Shown: positions 1-10,503, counted from the stretch's first letter. The stretch is 64,000 nt of DNA from Acidimicrobiia bacterium (GCA_022826705.1 JAJDUJ010000030.1:1-64000), one strand, 5' to 3'. A program made the numbers and translations. Notes: generated by a model not told the origin, from the letters alone.

Positions 1-397
<397 letters not shown>

Positions 398-485
398 TCT
401 ACATCAATAACTCGATGTCGAATTGGATGTTCGTGCTCGCTGTGGAGTTCTTGAAGCACTGCCTCTTTGACAAGAACATAAAGGT

Positions 486-601
<116 letters not shown>

Positions 602-611
602 TTTCGAAACA

Positions 612-644
612 GATGGGGAGCCGAAAGGCTCCCCATCTTCGTTT
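612..644 (+). terminator. rho-independent terminator of the rRNA operon
   Basis: A perfect 11-bp stem, GATGGGGAGCC and GGCTCCCCATC, is closed by a GAAA tetraloop and followed by TTCGTTT. It lies 10 bases after the 5S gene and ends rRNA transcription before the next gene at 683. Confidence 0.93.
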
Positions 645-670
645 AACCGCTGGGAACGGGGCGGTCCCGG

Positions 671-676
671 TAAACT
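671..676 (+). promoter_or_regulatory. -10 box (TAAACT), leaderless arrangement
   Basis: TAAACT ends 6 nt before the GTG start at 683. With a usual 6-7 nt distance from -10 to +1 the transcript would start at or next to the start codon. No -35 hexamer or Shine-Dalgarno sequence was recognised. Confidence 0.5.
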
Positions 677-682
677 CATGCG

Positions 683-1783
683 GTGTCTTCCGGAGGAGGT
701 TCTGCCCGAAAGCCTCCCAATCGCAGGAGGCCCCCTCAACAACGGACCGGTCAGAGCAAGGGAAGGGCTGGCCAGTCGAGAGGCCGGAACGCAGCGAATA
801 AGGGGCCTCAGAGAAGAGGCGGACCCAATCGCAAAGGGCCCCAGAGCAAAGGAAGAACCGAGCCACTTCCACCCAAGGGGCCGCGGGGGATGGGGGCAGT
901 GGCCCGCAAGGGGGCAGCCAAGATCCACGAAGAACCTTTGCCCGTGGAAGACAAAACCCCACCAGAAGAAGAACTGACCCCTGAAGAGGCCGAGGAAGCC
1001 CGCCTGCGCGCCGAGCGCCGCGTCGCTCGCCAAGCACGCACCCAGCAGCTTCGGACAGAAGCCAAAGAGGCGGTTGAGCGGGGCAATCTCGGCGACGCCC
1101 CAGTCAAGAAGCCGGAAAGGCGATCGCGGGGCCGCCGGCGCACTCCGTTGTCGGAGAGCGGGTCGTCGACGCATTCCCAGAAGTTGGAGGAGGCAGTCGG
1201 CCAACGCATGGCGGCGACGCTCCGACAGCGGCTAGAGCGGGCTGAGGGGGCTTACGAGCAGGAGGACTACCGCAGGGCGTGGCGGTCGTTAGACGGCATG
1301 GCCAAAGAGGCTCCCAAGGTGCCCGAGGTGAGGGAGTTAGCTGGTTTGACCCTCTACCGGCTGGGCCGGTGGGAGCTGGCCGCTCGAGATCTGGAAGCTC
1401 TCCGAGAGCTCACCGGGCGAACGGATCTCCATCCGGTGCTGGCCGACTGCTACCGGGCACAGCGTCGATGGATCGACGTCGATCTGATTTGGGCCGAGCT
1501 GCAAGCCTCCGACGCAAGCTCGGCGGTGCTCGCCGAGGGTCGCATTGTGGCCGCCGGCGCGCTCGGCGACCAGGGGAAGCTCACCGAAGCCGTTGGCGTG
1601 CTGTCTAAGAATTTTCAACTGCCCCGCAGAGCCAAAGAGCACCACCTGCGCCAGGCCTATGCCCTTGCCGATTTATGCGAGCGAGCCGGGGAAATCCCCC
1701 GGGCCCGGGAGCTATTCGGCTGGTTGATTGAGCAAGATGAGCTCTATGTGGATGTTGTTGAGCGATTGGATGCTCTCCGGTAG
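683..1783 (+). CDS. TPR-repeat protein with basic low-complexity N-terminus
   Basis: A 366-residue protein. Residues 1-75 are rich in Arg, Lys, Pro, Gly and Gln, and could bind nucleic acid or be disordered. Residues 80-165 are highly charged. Residues about 190-366 are helical with tetratricopeptide-like repeats (for example the segment around EGAYEQEDYRRAWRSLDG). The GTG start at 683 lies 6 nt after a -10 box. A TPR gene at this place just before a HAD phosphatase and tlyA is a conserved actinobacterial arrangement (Rv1691-Rv1694 in Mycobacterium tuberculosis), although here fbaB and korAB intervene. The molecular role is unknown. The long basic tail may be real or the true start may be further in (for example GTG at 899). 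Confidence 0.8.
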   Translation: MSSGGGSARKPPNRRRPPQQRTGQSKGRAGQSRGRNAANKGPQRRGGPNRKGPQSKGRTEPLPPKGPRGMGAVARKGAAKIHEEPLPVEDKTPPEEELTPEEAEEARLRAERRVARQARTQQLRTEAKEAVERGNLGDAPVKKPERRSRGRRRTPLSESGSSTHSQKLEEAVGQRMAATLRQRLERAEGAYEQEDYRRAWRSLDGMAKEAPKVPEVRELAGLTLYRLGRWELAARDLEALRELTGRTDLHPVLADCYRAQRRWIDVDLIWAELQASDASSAVLAEGRIVAAGALGDQGKLTEAVGVLSKNFQLPRRAKEHHLRQAYALADLCERAGEIPRARELFGWLIEQDELYVDVVERLDALR

Positions 1784-1870
1784 CGAAAAACCCCTGGGAA
1801 TACCCCTTGTGGATTCAGCACGCCGGTAAGGTGAGAATCATCCGCACATGGTTCGAAGGAGTAGGCGACC

Positions 1871-2920
<1,050 letters not shown>

Positions 2921-3034
2921 GCAGACGACTGGGCTGCTTTCGGGCGAGGATGTGCCACTTGAGGCAGCCCACTGGGTAACCTCGGAGTTCGGCATCGCTT
3001 AAGCAGGTAGCCATCTGGGATCAAGGAGGATTCC

Positions 3035-4912
3035 GTGACTGACACCGTGCCGCGTACCGTCGGGACGCGCGAGTTGAACCGCTTGGTGGTTCGGTTTGCG
3101 GGCGACTCCGGCGATGGGATGCAGCTCACCGGCGACCGTTTCACCAGTGCCAGCGCGCTGTTCGGCAACGACTTAGCCACGCTGCCGGAGTTCCCCGCCG
3201 AGATCCGGGCCCCGCAGGGAACCCTGGCCGGGGTATCGGCCTTCCAAGTGCAGGTGTCCGATCACGACATCACCACCCCGGGCGACGCTCCGAACGTGCT
3301 GGTAGCCATGAACCCGGCCGCTCTGCGCAAGGAGCTGGTCCACCTGGAGTTCGGCGGGACCATCATCGTCAACCAGGACGCGTTCATAGAGCGCAACCTG
3401 ACCAAGGCCGGCTACGACAGCGACCCGCTAGATGACGGCAGCCTCGACAACTACACCCTGTTCAAGGTGCCGATGACCACCATCACCAAGGAGGTCTGCA
3501 AGGACTTGGGGGTGAAGCCCCGCGACGCTGAGCGATCCAAAAACTTCTTCGCTTTGGGTCTCCTGTCCTGGCTCTACAACCGCCCGGCCCAGCCCACATT
3601 GGATTGGATCTCCGCCAAATTCAAGCGCCAGCAGCTCATCGCCGACGCCAACACGGCCGCCTTCAAGGCGGGTATGGCCTTCGGTGAGACGGCTGAGCTG
3701 TTCGACTTTACCTATGAGGTGAAGCCCGCGGTGCTGGAGCCGGGGACCTACACCAACGTGAACGGCAATACTGCGCTGTCCTGGGGGCTGGTGGCCGCCA
3801 GCCAGCAGGCCAAAGTCCCCCTGTTCTTGGGTTCGTATCCCATCACCCCGGCCAGCGACATCCTCCACGAGTTGAGCCAGCGCAAGAACTTCGGCGTGCG
3901 AACCCTCCAGGCCGAGGATGAGATCGCCGCGGTGTGCGCCGCGCTGGGTGCATCCTTCGGCGGCCATCTGGGAATTACCACTACCAGCGGGCCGGGCATC
4001 GCCCTCAAAGGCGAGACCATCGGCCTGGCCGTCAGTCTTGAGTTGCCTCTGTTGGTTATCAACATCCAGCGGGGCGGGCCGTCTACCGGGCTGCCCACCA
4101 AGACCGAGAGCGCCGACCTCATGCAGGCCATGTACGGGCGCCACGGCGAGTCGCCGGTGCCCATCGTGGCTGCCTACTCCCCGTCGCAGTGCTTCTTTGC
4201 TGCCATCGAGGCAGCTCGCATTGCCCTGAAATATCGCACGCCGGTGATTCTCCTGTCCGACGGCTATCTGGCCAACGGCAGCGAGCCCTGGCTTCTACCC
4301 GACGTGTCGACGCTGCCCGACTTGACGGTGGAGTTCGCCACCGGGCCCAACCACACCGAAGAAGACGGCACCGAGGTGTTCTGGCCCTACCTGCGCGACC
4401 CCGAGACCAAGGCCCGCCCCTGGGCGGTGCCCGGCACGCCGGGCCTCACCCACCGCATTGGCGGCATTGAGAAAGAAGACGGCAGCGGCAACATCAACTA
4501 CGAGCCCGACAACCACGGCTACATGGTGAAGCTGCGCGAGGAGCGGGTGGCCCACATTGCCAACGACATCCCGCCCACCATGCTCGAAGGCGACATCGAC
4601 GACGCCGATCTGCTGGTGCTGGGCTGGGGCTCCACATGGGGCGCCATCACCAGCGCCGTAATGCGGGCTCGGGAGGAGGGCCGCAAGGTGGCCCATGCGC
4701 ACGTGACCCACTTGAACCCGTTGCCCAAAGACCTGGGCGACATCGTGCGGCGCTACCCCAAGGTGCTGGTGCCGGAGATGAACCTGGGCCAGTTCTGCCG
4801 CATCATCCGGTCCGAGTTCCTGGTCGACGCCCAATCGGTGGCCAAGGTGGAGGGGGTTCCCTTCACCGCCGCTGAGCTTCACTCACACATCATCGGAGTC
4901 CTTGATGACTGA
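3035..4912 (+). CDS. korA: 2-oxoglutarate:ferredoxin oxidoreductase, fused gamma-alpha subunit
   Basis: 625 residues. Residues about 15-195 form the gamma (catalytic) domain with FAGDSGDGMQLTG at 21-33. From about 240 onward is the alpha pyrimidine-binding domain with SYPITPASDILHEL near 267 and EDEIAAVCAALGASFGG. This gamma-alpha fusion is the usual form in Actinobacteria. With KorB it oxidises 2-oxoglutarate to succinyl-CoA using thiamine diphosphate and ferredoxin. The GTG start at 3035 has AAGGAGGA 5-12 nt upstream. The last bases overlap korB, so the two are co-translated. A separate route for the same step, kgd, is encoded at 17154-20849. Substrate choice (2-oxoglutarate rather than pyruvate or another 2-oxoacid) is inferred from family resemblance. 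Confidence 0.93.
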   Translation: MTDTVPRTVGTRELNRLVVRFAGDSGDGMQLTGDRFTSASALFGNDLATLPEFPAEIRAPQGTLAGVSAFQVQVSDHDITTPGDAPNVLVAMNPAALRKELVHLEFGGTIIVNQDAFIERNLTKAGYDSDPLDDGSLDNYTLFKVPMTTITKEVCKDLGVKPRDAERSKNFFALGLLSWLYNRPAQPTLDWISAKFKRQQLIADANTAAFKAGMAFGETAELFDFTYEVKPAVLEPGTYTNVNGNTALSWGLVAASQQAKVPLFLGSYPITPASDILHELSQRKNFGVRTLQAEDEIAAVCAALGASFGGHLGITTTSGPGIALKGETIGLAVSLELPLLVINIQRGGPSTGLPTKTESADLMQAMYGRHGESPVPIVAAYSPSQCFFAAIEAARIALKYRTPVILLSDGYLANGSEPWLLPDVSTLPDLTVEFATGPNHTEEDGTEVFWPYLRDPETKARPWAVPGTPGLTHRIGGIEKEDGSGNINYEPDNHGYMVKLREERVAHIANDIPPTMLEGDIDDADLLVLGWGSTWGAITSAVMRAREEGRKVAHAHVTHLNPLPKDLGDIVRRYPKVLVPEMNLGQFCRIIRSEFLVDAQSVAKVEGVPFTAAELHSHIIGVLDD

Positions 4913-5921
4913 CGTGCCCACAACCACCAAGGCTGATTGGACCAGCGACCAAGAGGTTCGCTGGTGCCCCGGCTGCGGGGACTACTCGATTTTGACCGCA
5001 GTGCAGATGCTCATGCCCGACCTTGACGTTCGGCGTGAGGACACCGTGTTCATCTCGGGGATTGGCTGCGCGGCCCGATTCCCGTACTACATGAATACCT
5101 ATGGGATGCACGGCATCCACGGACGGGCCCCTGCTCTGGCCACCGGTCTGGCCATGGCCCGCCCCGAGCTGCATGTGTGGGTGGTTGGCGGCGACGGCGA
5201 CATGCTGTCCATCGGTGGCAATCACCTGCTGCACTCCCTTCGCCGCAACGTGAACCTCAACATCCTGCTGTTCAACAACCAGATCTACGGCTTGACCAAG
5301 GGCCAATACTCGCCCACCAGCGAGATCGGCAAGGTCACAAAGTCCACCCCGGCTGGCAGCATCGACGAGCCATTCAATCCCATCTCGGTGGCGCTGGGGG
5401 CGGAGGCCAGCTTCGTGGCCCGCACCCACGATATGGACCGCCAGCACATGATGGACATGTTCCGGCGGGCCCACGATTTCCCCGGAGCCGCCTTTGTGGA
5501 GGTGTTCCAGAACTGCAACGTGTTCAACGACGGGGCATTCGGGGCCATCACCAAGAAGGACAAGCGGGCCTCCATGCTCATCCCCCTCGAGCACGGCAAG
5601 CCCATCCGCTTTGGGGAGAACAACGAGAAGGGCGTGGTGATCAACCCGCAGGGGAGTGCCGAGGTGGTCGATGTGGCCGACGTCGGCGAATCGGCCCTGC
5701 TGGTTCACGACGAGACCCGCCAGGACCCCAGCTTGGCCTTTGCCTTGTCCCGTCTCTCGGCCGGCCCGTTCGAGCCCACCCCCATCGGGGTGTACCGAGC
5801 GGTGGAGCGCTCAGAGTACGCAACCGAAGCCAGCAAACAGCTCGCCATGGCCCAAGAGCAGTCCGGTCCCGGCGACCTCGAGGCCCTGCTCCATTCCCGG
5901 CCCACCTGGGAAGTCTCCTGA
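4905..5921 (+). CDS. korB: 2-oxoglutarate:ferredoxin oxidoreductase subunit beta
   Basis: 338 residues from ATG 4905. A TTG one codon earlier is also open, but ATG is preferred because GGAG lies 6 nt upstream. WCPGCGDYSIL near the N-terminus holds the cysteines of the 4Fe-4S cluster region. GGDGDMLSIGGNHLL is the thiamine-diphosphate motif, followed by LLFNNQIYGLTKGQYSP. The beta subunit carries TPP and the cluster and works with the upstream gamma-alpha chain. The start codon overlaps the korA stop codon region by 8 bases. Ferredoxin itself is not encoded nearby. Confidence 0.95.
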   Translation: MTDVPTTTKADWTSDQEVRWCPGCGDYSILTAVQMLMPDLDVRREDTVFISGIGCAARFPYYMNTYGMHGIHGRAPALATGLAMARPELHVWVVGGDGDMLSIGGNHLLHSLRRNVNLNILLFNNQIYGLTKGQYSPTSEIGKVTKSTPAGSIDEPFNPISVALGAEASFVARTHDMDRQHMMDMFRRAHDFPGAAFVEVFQNCNVFNDGAFGAITKKDKRASMLIPLEHGKPIRFGENNEKGVVINPQGSAEVVDVADVGESALLVHDETRQDPSLAFALSRLSAGPFEPTPIGVYRAVERSEYATEASKQLAMAQEQSGPGDLEALLHSRPTWEVS

Positions 5922-5935
5922 GCAACGCCCATTCC

Positions 5936-6703
5936 ATGACAGAGCGTCCCGCCCCTCGGGGTTGGGTGCTCGATCTGGACGGAGTGATCTGGGTGGGAGG
6001 AACTCCGGTGCCCGGTGCGGCTGGGGCCGTCGAGCGCTTGCAACAATCAGGCGTCCCCGTCGTGTTCGTCACCAACATGTCGGCGCTGACGGTGACCGAC
6101 CAGGAGGCCAAGCTGGCCGGTTGCGGGATCGACGCCACTGGATCCGTGATCACATCTGCCACCGCCGCGGGCCAACTCATACACCCTGGCGAGCGAGTGC
6201 TGGTGGTGGGGGGTCCCGGTATCGACGAGGCGGTGAAGTTGGCGGGTGCTGAGGTCTGCTCATCTGGGCCTGCCGACGCGGTCGTTGTGGGTATGGACCC
6301 CGGCTTCAACTACGACACCCTCAGCCGGGCCATGCGGGCTGTACGCGGCGGCGCTCGCCTGATCGGCACCAATCATGACCCCAGCTACCCCACCGAACGA
6401 GGACTAGAGCCGGGGGGCGGATCACTTCTGGCGGCAGTGGCGACCGCCGCCGAGGCGGTACCCACCATGGCGGGCAAGCCCAACCGGCCGATCGTTGACT
6501 GCGTGCGCAGCCGGATCGGCGACTCCGGCGTGGTGGTAGGGGACCGCCCCGACTCCGACGGCCTTTTCGCCGAGGCCCTGGCCTACGAGTTTGCCCTGGT
6601 GCTGAGCGGGGTGACCGGCGCCGATGACCTGCCGGTGACCCCAGAGCCGAAGCACTGCGCCACCGACCTGGCCGCCTTGGTCGATCAGATGGGACTTGAA
6701 TAG
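5936..6703 (+). CDS. HAD-superfamily hydrolase (NagD/phosphoglycolate phosphatase-like)
   Basis: 255 residues. Motif I, LDLDGVIWVGG, is at residues about 11-21 with the nucleophile and acid Asp pair. Motif II is VFVTNMS. Motif III is AGKPNRP, and VVGDRPDSDGLFAEA is motif IV. The order and the C2-cap layout match the NagD family. In M. tuberculosis the gene at this place (Rv1692) is a glycerol-3-phosphate phosphatase, so a small phospho-sugar or glycerol phosphate is a reasonable but unproven substrate. The start ATG is 15 nt after korB. The reading frame is open upstream through korB, but that extension has no homology. Confidence 0.9.
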   Translation: MTERPAPRGWVLDLDGVIWVGGTPVPGAAGAVERLQQSGVPVVFVTNMSALTVTDQEAKLAGCGIDATGSVITSATAAGQLIHPGERVLVVGGPGIDEAVKLAGAEVCSSGPADAVVVGMDPGFNYDTLSRAMRAVRGGARLIGTNHDPSYPTERGLEPGGGSLLAAVATAAEAVPTMAGKPNRPIVDCVRSRIGDSGVVVGDRPDSDGLFAEALAYEFALVLSGVTGADDLPVTPEPKHCATDLAALVDQMGLE

Positions 6704-6708
6704 GTGGG

Positions 6709-7512
6709 ATGAAGGGATCGCGCCGGAGGCTGGACGCTGAGTTGGTTCGCCGGAGCCTGGTCACGAGCCGAGATCGGGCCCGGGAGGCCGTGGCCTCCGG
6801 CCAGGTCACCGTAAACGGAGCGGTGGCCCAGAAATCGGCCCGGTTGGTACTACCCGGTGACGCCCTGGAATTAATCGGCCCGCCGGCTCGGTACGTGAGT
6901 CGAGGCGGCGAGAAGCTGGAAGGTGCATTGGCCGCCTTCGATTTGGATGTGGCAGGCATGCGGTGCTGCGACGTGGGATCGTCCACCGGAGGATTCACCG
7001 ACTGTCTGCTGCAGCGAGGCGCAGCCGAAGTAGTAGCTATCGACGTGGGCCGAGCCCAATTGCACGAGCGCCTGATCAACGATCACCGGGTGTCCCTCTA
7101 CGAACGCACCGATATCCGCGACGTCGACCCGTCCGCCATCGGGGCGCCGTTCGACCTGGTGACCGCGGATGTGTCCTTCATCTCGCTGACTTCGATCTTG
7201 GACTGTCTGGTGAGAATGGTGTCGTCGGGTGCCCCAGTATTGGTTTTGGTAAAGCCCCAGTTCGAGGTGGGACGCAGATTGGTAAACAAGGGTCGCGGTG
7301 TTATCCGCGACCCCGAGCAATGGCAGGCTGCAATCGATCGGGTGTTAACGGCAGCCACAGAATTCGGCATCCCGGCTCAGGAGGCTGCCCCCTCGGTACT
7401 AAAGGGGGCACAGGGCAACACGGAGTTCTTTTTGCATCTGGAGCGCGGCGGCGCGGCCTCATCAGTGGATTCCGCTCAAGTGGTTGCCCAATCCGTCACT
7501 GGGGATGGATAG
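6709..7512 (+). CDS. tlyA: TlyA-family rRNA 2'-O-methyltransferase / hemolysin
   Basis: 267 residues. Residues 1-60 form an S4-type RNA-binding domain (REAVASGQVTVNGAVAQKSA). From about 85 a Rossmann methyltransferase domain carries the SAM motif CDVGSSTGGFTDCLLQRGA. TlyA in mycobacteria 2'-O-methylates cytidines in 16S and 23S rRNA (C1409 and C1920) and affects capreomycin sensitivity. The ATG at 6709 follows GGTGGG and starts 5 nt after the HAD gene. In relatives nadK follows immediately; here a hicAB-like pair is inserted. Confidence 0.93.
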   Translation: MKGSRRRLDAELVRRSLVTSRDRAREAVASGQVTVNGAVAQKSARLVLPGDALELIGPPARYVSRGGEKLEGALAAFDLDVAGMRCCDVGSSTGGFTDCLLQRGAAEVVAIDVGRAQLHERLINDHRVSLYERTDIRDVDPSAIGAPFDLVTADVSFISLTSILDCLVRMVSSGAPVLVLVKPQFEVGRRLVNKGRGVIRDPEQWQAAIDRVLTAATEFGIPAQEAAPSVLKGAQGNTEFFLHLERGGAASSVDSAQVVAQSVTGDG

Positions 7513-7574
7513 CCTGACCGCGGCGGCATCCGCTGCTGAGCTTCCTCCCAACACGAAGAGCCAGTGGCTGATGA

Positions 7575-7781
7575 ATGAAGAAGCAAGCCTTGATGAGGCG
7601 TCTGCGGAAGGTCGCGAAAGATCGGGGTGTAGCTCTGCATCTATTGCGGCAGGGACGGCACGAAGTCTGGCAGTTCGGGGAGGAACGGCTGGTGATCCCC
7701 CGTCACCCGGAAATCGATGAACACACAGCGAGAGGTATATTGAGGCGAGCGCAGGAGTCATCCAGGAGCAGCAATGGCTGA
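7575..7781 (+). CDS. HicA-like mRNA interferase toxin
   Basis: 68 residues. The segment LLRQGRHEVWQFG followed by LVIPRHPEIDEHTARGILRRA matches the YcfA/HicA fold: a double-stranded-RNA-binding-like domain with a catalytic His in the G-x-H motif (here GRH, about residue 28) and a closing helix. HicA toxins cleave mRNA and are held inactive by HicB. The stop codon overlaps the start of the next gene by 8 bases, the usual toxin-first hicAB order. It is inserted between tlyA and nadK, which are otherwise neighbours in many actinobacteria. Toxicity is inferred only from the family. Confidence 0.78.
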   Translation: MKKQALMRRLRKVAKDRGVALHLLRQGRHEVWQFGEERLVIPRHPEIDEHTARGILRRAQESSRSSNG

Positions 7782-8034
7782 CATTCCAACCCCAGATAGC
7801 ACCTTCAGGGTGGTTGCCCGCGAGGGTGACGAGTGGTGGGGCATCCAAGTTAGGGAGCTGGATTGGGTTTTCTCGCAGGCCCGCCGCCTCCATGATGTGA
7901 AGGAGGCCGCTCGGGATGCCATTGCTACATATTTCGATGTGCCCGCCAGCGAAGTGGGCCCCATTGTGATCGACGAGGTGATAGCAGCTGGCACCAGCTT
8001 CTCCCCGAACGGCATCCAGCCGGTTGCGTCATAA
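7774..8034 (+). CDS. HicB-like antitoxin
   Basis: 86 residues. The central pattern EGDEWWGIQVRELDWVFSQA followed by a helix rich in Ala and Arg (KEAARDAIATYFDVP) resembles the partial RNase H-like fold of HicB antitoxins. Unlike the longest HicB proteins there is no obvious C-terminal helix-turn-helix or ribbon-helix-helix DNA-binding domain. Autoregulation may therefore be absent or use another factor. It starts inside the toxin gene, so both are made from one transcript. Its stop codon lies 4 nt before the preferred nadK ATG at 8039. Confidence 0.72.
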   Translation: MADIPTPDSTFRVVAREGDEWWGIQVRELDWVFSQARRLHDVKEAARDAIATYFDVPASEVGPIVIDEVIAAGTSFSPNGIQPVAS

Positions 8035-8038
8035 CTCT

Positions 8039-8881
8039 ATGGCTGCAATTGCTTTATTTGTTCACGCTGATCGGCCGGAAGCGCTGAAGCTGGCGGCTGG
8101 TCTGATCGATGGCCTGGACGGCGACGGTCATCAAATTCGCCTAACGCTTGAGTCGGCTGAGGCGGTGGGCCGCGCCGATCTTGCCCATCAGGACGACGAT
8201 ATTGGCGAGAAGCTGGATTTGGCAGTGAGCTTGGGGGGAGACGGCTCCATGCTCAGAGCAGTGACGGCGGTGGCCGATCACGGGGTGCCGGTTCTCGGAG
8301 TCAACTACGGCTCGCTCGGCTATCTCACCGGGATCGAGCCGGAGGCTGCTCCTCGAGCAATAGAGCAGTTCTTGGCCGGGGACTACGTCATCGAAGAGCG
8401 CATCCGGCTGCGTTGTCGACTGGGAGATGGCACCGAGGTGAGCGTCCTCAACGAGGCCATCGTGGAGAAGGTGGACAGCGGGCGAACTGTCAATCTGGCT
8501 GTTCACATCGATGGGGAGTTCTTCACCAGCTATGCCGCCGATGGGCTGATCGCGGCCACTCCTACTGGTTCTACCGCCTATTCCCTTTCGGCCGGTGGAC
8601 CCATCTTGGCCCCGACCATGCACGCAGTGATCTTGACTCCGGTGGCTCCCCACACTCTGTTTGATCGCAGCTTGGTGCTGCTTCCGTCTAGTGAATTGGT
8701 AATCGAAGTGCTGGGTGACCGTCCGGCGGCAGTGGCAGTAGACGGCCGTTCGCTAGGCGAGTTGGGTGAAGGCGGCTCGCTGACCGTCTCAGTTTCAGAC
8801 CAGCCCGCACGTCTAGTCACACTGGGACAACGAGGATTCCACCAGGCCCTCAAGTCGTCCTTCGGCCTGTCTGACCGGTGA
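8039..8881 (+). CDS. nadK: NAD kinase
   Basis: 280 residues from ATG 8039. A TTG at 8024 would add five residues and overlap the antitoxin stop. The ATP-binding motif LGGDGSMLRA and the substrate motif TPTGSTAYSLSAGGP are both present, together with the conserved NEAIVEK segment. It phosphorylates NAD to NADP using ATP or polyphosphate. In Actinobacteria nadK lies between tlyA and recN, as here. No clear Shine-Dalgarno sequence precedes either start, so it may depend on coupling to the preceding hicB-like gene. Confidence 0.94.
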   Translation: MAAIALFVHADRPEALKLAAGLIDGLDGDGHQIRLTLESAEAVGRADLAHQDDDIGEKLDLAVSLGGDGSMLRAVTAVADHGVPVLGVNYGSLGYLTGIEPEAAPRAIEQFLAGDYVIEERIRLRCRLGDGTEVSVLNEAIVEKVDSGRTVNLAVHIDGEFFTSYAADGLIAATPTGSTAYSLSAGGPILAPTMHAVILTPVAPHTLFDRSLVLLPSSELVIEVLGDRPAAVAVDGRSLGELGEGGSLTVSVSDQPARLVTLGQRGFHQALKSSFGLSDR

Positions 8882-8896
8882 TAGAGACCCCAAACA

Positions 8897-10471
8897 ATGC
8901 TGACTGAGCTGGCAGTAGAGAACCTGGGGGTGATCGAGCGGCTCAACCTGGTGTTGGAGCCGGGCATGACTGCGCTGACTGGGGAGACGGGGGCGGGAAA
9001 AACCCTGGTGGTGACGGCGGTGGACTTGCTCTTGGGCGGTCGTGCCAATCCGTCGTTGGTGCGGTTAGGTGCCGATGAGGCCACCGTCGAGGGCCGGTTC
9101 GACCACCAGGGAGAGGAGGTCGTGCTTCGGCGGGTGGTGCCCGCCGACGGCCGGGCTCGGGCCTATGTCGACGGGCGGCTGGCTTCGGCTGCCACTCTGG
9201 CCGAACTGGGCGCAGAGCTGGTGGACCTGCACGGTCAGCACGAGCACCAGTCGCTGTTGCGTCGGGTTCATCAACGGGCCGGGCTGGATCGCTTCGGGGA
9301 TGTGGACTTGGCCCCGCTTATGGAAGCTCGGGCAGCGTTGACCGACTTGAATCGCCGACGTACCGAGTTGGGCGGCGACGAGCGATCCCGAGCTCGGGAG
9401 ATCGAGCTCTGCCGATTCCAGTTAGCCGAGTTGGATGAGGCTGGCCTGGAGAATCCCAACGAGGAGGAGGGTCTCAAGGCTGAAGAGGCGGTCCTCGCCG
9501 ACGCGGCGGCCAGTCGGGACGCAGCCCGACAGGCTGCGATGACTCTGGGTGCCGATGGCGCAGTCGGTGCCGGACTGGCCCAAATCGCCGCTTCCTTGGA
9601 GAGCCGCCCTCCATTGGAGGGTCAGCATGAGCGACTGGTCAACTTGCTTGCCGAGGTTGGCGATCTATCGACCGAGTTACGGCGCGCCACAGAGTTGATC
9701 GATGAGAACCCTGTCCGGCTGACCGAGGTCCGCCAGCGCCGGGAGCTGCTGGTGGATCTTCGCCGCAAGTACGGGGAGACCGTGAGCGAGGTCATGGAGT
9801 TCCATCGAGACCTGTCGGCCCGCTTAGCGGAGTTGGAGGACTTCGACCGCTTGGCCAAAGACCTCGATGGGGAACTCGATCGCCGCAGCGCCGCGGTGGC
9901 TGAAGCAGGGGCTGAAGTGGGTGCGGCTCGACGACGGGCGGCTCAAGGGCTGGGCGCAGAGGTGACCGCCAACCTACGGGAGCTGGCCATGCCCCGAGCC
10001 GAGGTGCAAGTAGAGGTGGGCGACGATCCCGGAGACGACGTGGACATCCTGCTGGCCGCCAACAGTGGTGTTCCCGGCCTGCCTCTGGCATCGGCTGCGT
10101 CCGGGGGAGAGCTGGCCCGGGTCATGCTGGCCCTCCGGCTGGTTGTCAGTGCGGGTCCTCCGGTTTTGGTTTTCGACGAAGTAGACGCCGGCATCGGCGG
10201 CCAGGTGGCTCAGACCGTGGGACGGGCGCTTTCCCGCTTGACTGCCGATCACCAGGTGTTGGTGGTCACCCACTTACCCCAGGTAGCGGCCTGTGCCGAC
10301 CGACAGGTGAGCATCGTCAAGCACGACGATGGCTCAACCACGTCGGTGACCGCCGAGTCCTTGGAGGGGGAGGACCGAGTTGTCGAGCTTTCCCGAATGC
10401 TTTCCGGATCACCCGACAGCGAGAGCGCTCGCCGCCACGCCTCCGAACTTCTCGAGATGTCCCAGGGCTGA
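8897..10471 (+). CDS. recN: DNA repair protein RecN
   Basis: 524 residues. The Walker A motif GETGAGKTLVV lies near residue 30, a long coiled-coil central region runs about 150-350, and the ABC signature SAASGGELARVMLALRL and Walker B VLVFDEVDAGIGG lie near 400-430. The protein is SMC-like and acts in double-strand break repair. The family is usually 550-590 residues, so this one is slightly short in the coiled coil. A 16-base sequence just before the start (GAGACCCCAAACAATG) reappears nearly unchanged after the gene end, and the last 12 coding bases are also repeated there (see the repeat entry at 10457-10503). Confidence 0.93.
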   Translation: MLTELAVENLGVIERLNLVLEPGMTALTGETGAGKTLVVTAVDLLLGGRANPSLVRLGADEATVEGRFDHQGEEVVLRRVVPADGRARAYVDGRLASAATLAELGAELVDLHGQHEHQSLLRRVHQRAGLDRFGDVDLAPLMEARAALTDLNRRRTELGGDERSRAREIELCRFQLAELDEAGLENPNEEEGLKAEEAVLADAAASRDAARQAAMTLGADGAVGAGLAQIAASLESRPPLEGQHERLVNLLAEVGDLSTELRRATELIDENPVRLTEVRQRRELLVDLRRKYGETVSEVMEFHRDLSARLAELEDFDRLAKDLDGELDRRSAAVAEAGAEVGAARRRAAQGLGAEVTANLRELAMPRAEVQVEVGDDPGDDVDILLAANSGVPGLPLASAASGGELARVMLALRLVVSAGPPVLVFDEVDAGIGGQVAQTVGRALSRLTADHQVLVVTHLPQVAACADRQVSIVKHDDGSTTSVTAESLEGEDRVVELSRMLSGSPDSESARRHASELLEMSQG

Positions 10472-10503
10472 GGCCCTCCGAGACCCCACAAATGTCCCAG
10501 GGC
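10457..10503 (+). repeat. 12-bp direct repeat of the recN 3' end, 35 bases apart
   Basis: ATGTCCCAGGGC occurs at 10457-10468 (the codons before the recN stop) and again at 10492-10503. The second copy is directly preceded by GAGACCCCACAA, which resembles the sequence in front of the recN start (GAGACCCCAAACA, 8884-8896). The second copy can be read as a mini-ORF MSQGSR. The patch could be a scar of a collapsed tandem copy of recN. Confidence 0.55.

Noticed and set aside
2931..2970. GGGCTGC…GCAGCCC inverted repeat after fbaB as a terminator
   Set aside because: The 26-nt loop is long and there is no T-tract; a functional terminator is not supported.
5177..5935. Upstream extension of the HAD hydrolase frame through korB
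   Set aside because: The extension overlaps the conserved korB sequence and has no similarity; the family start matches ATG 5936.
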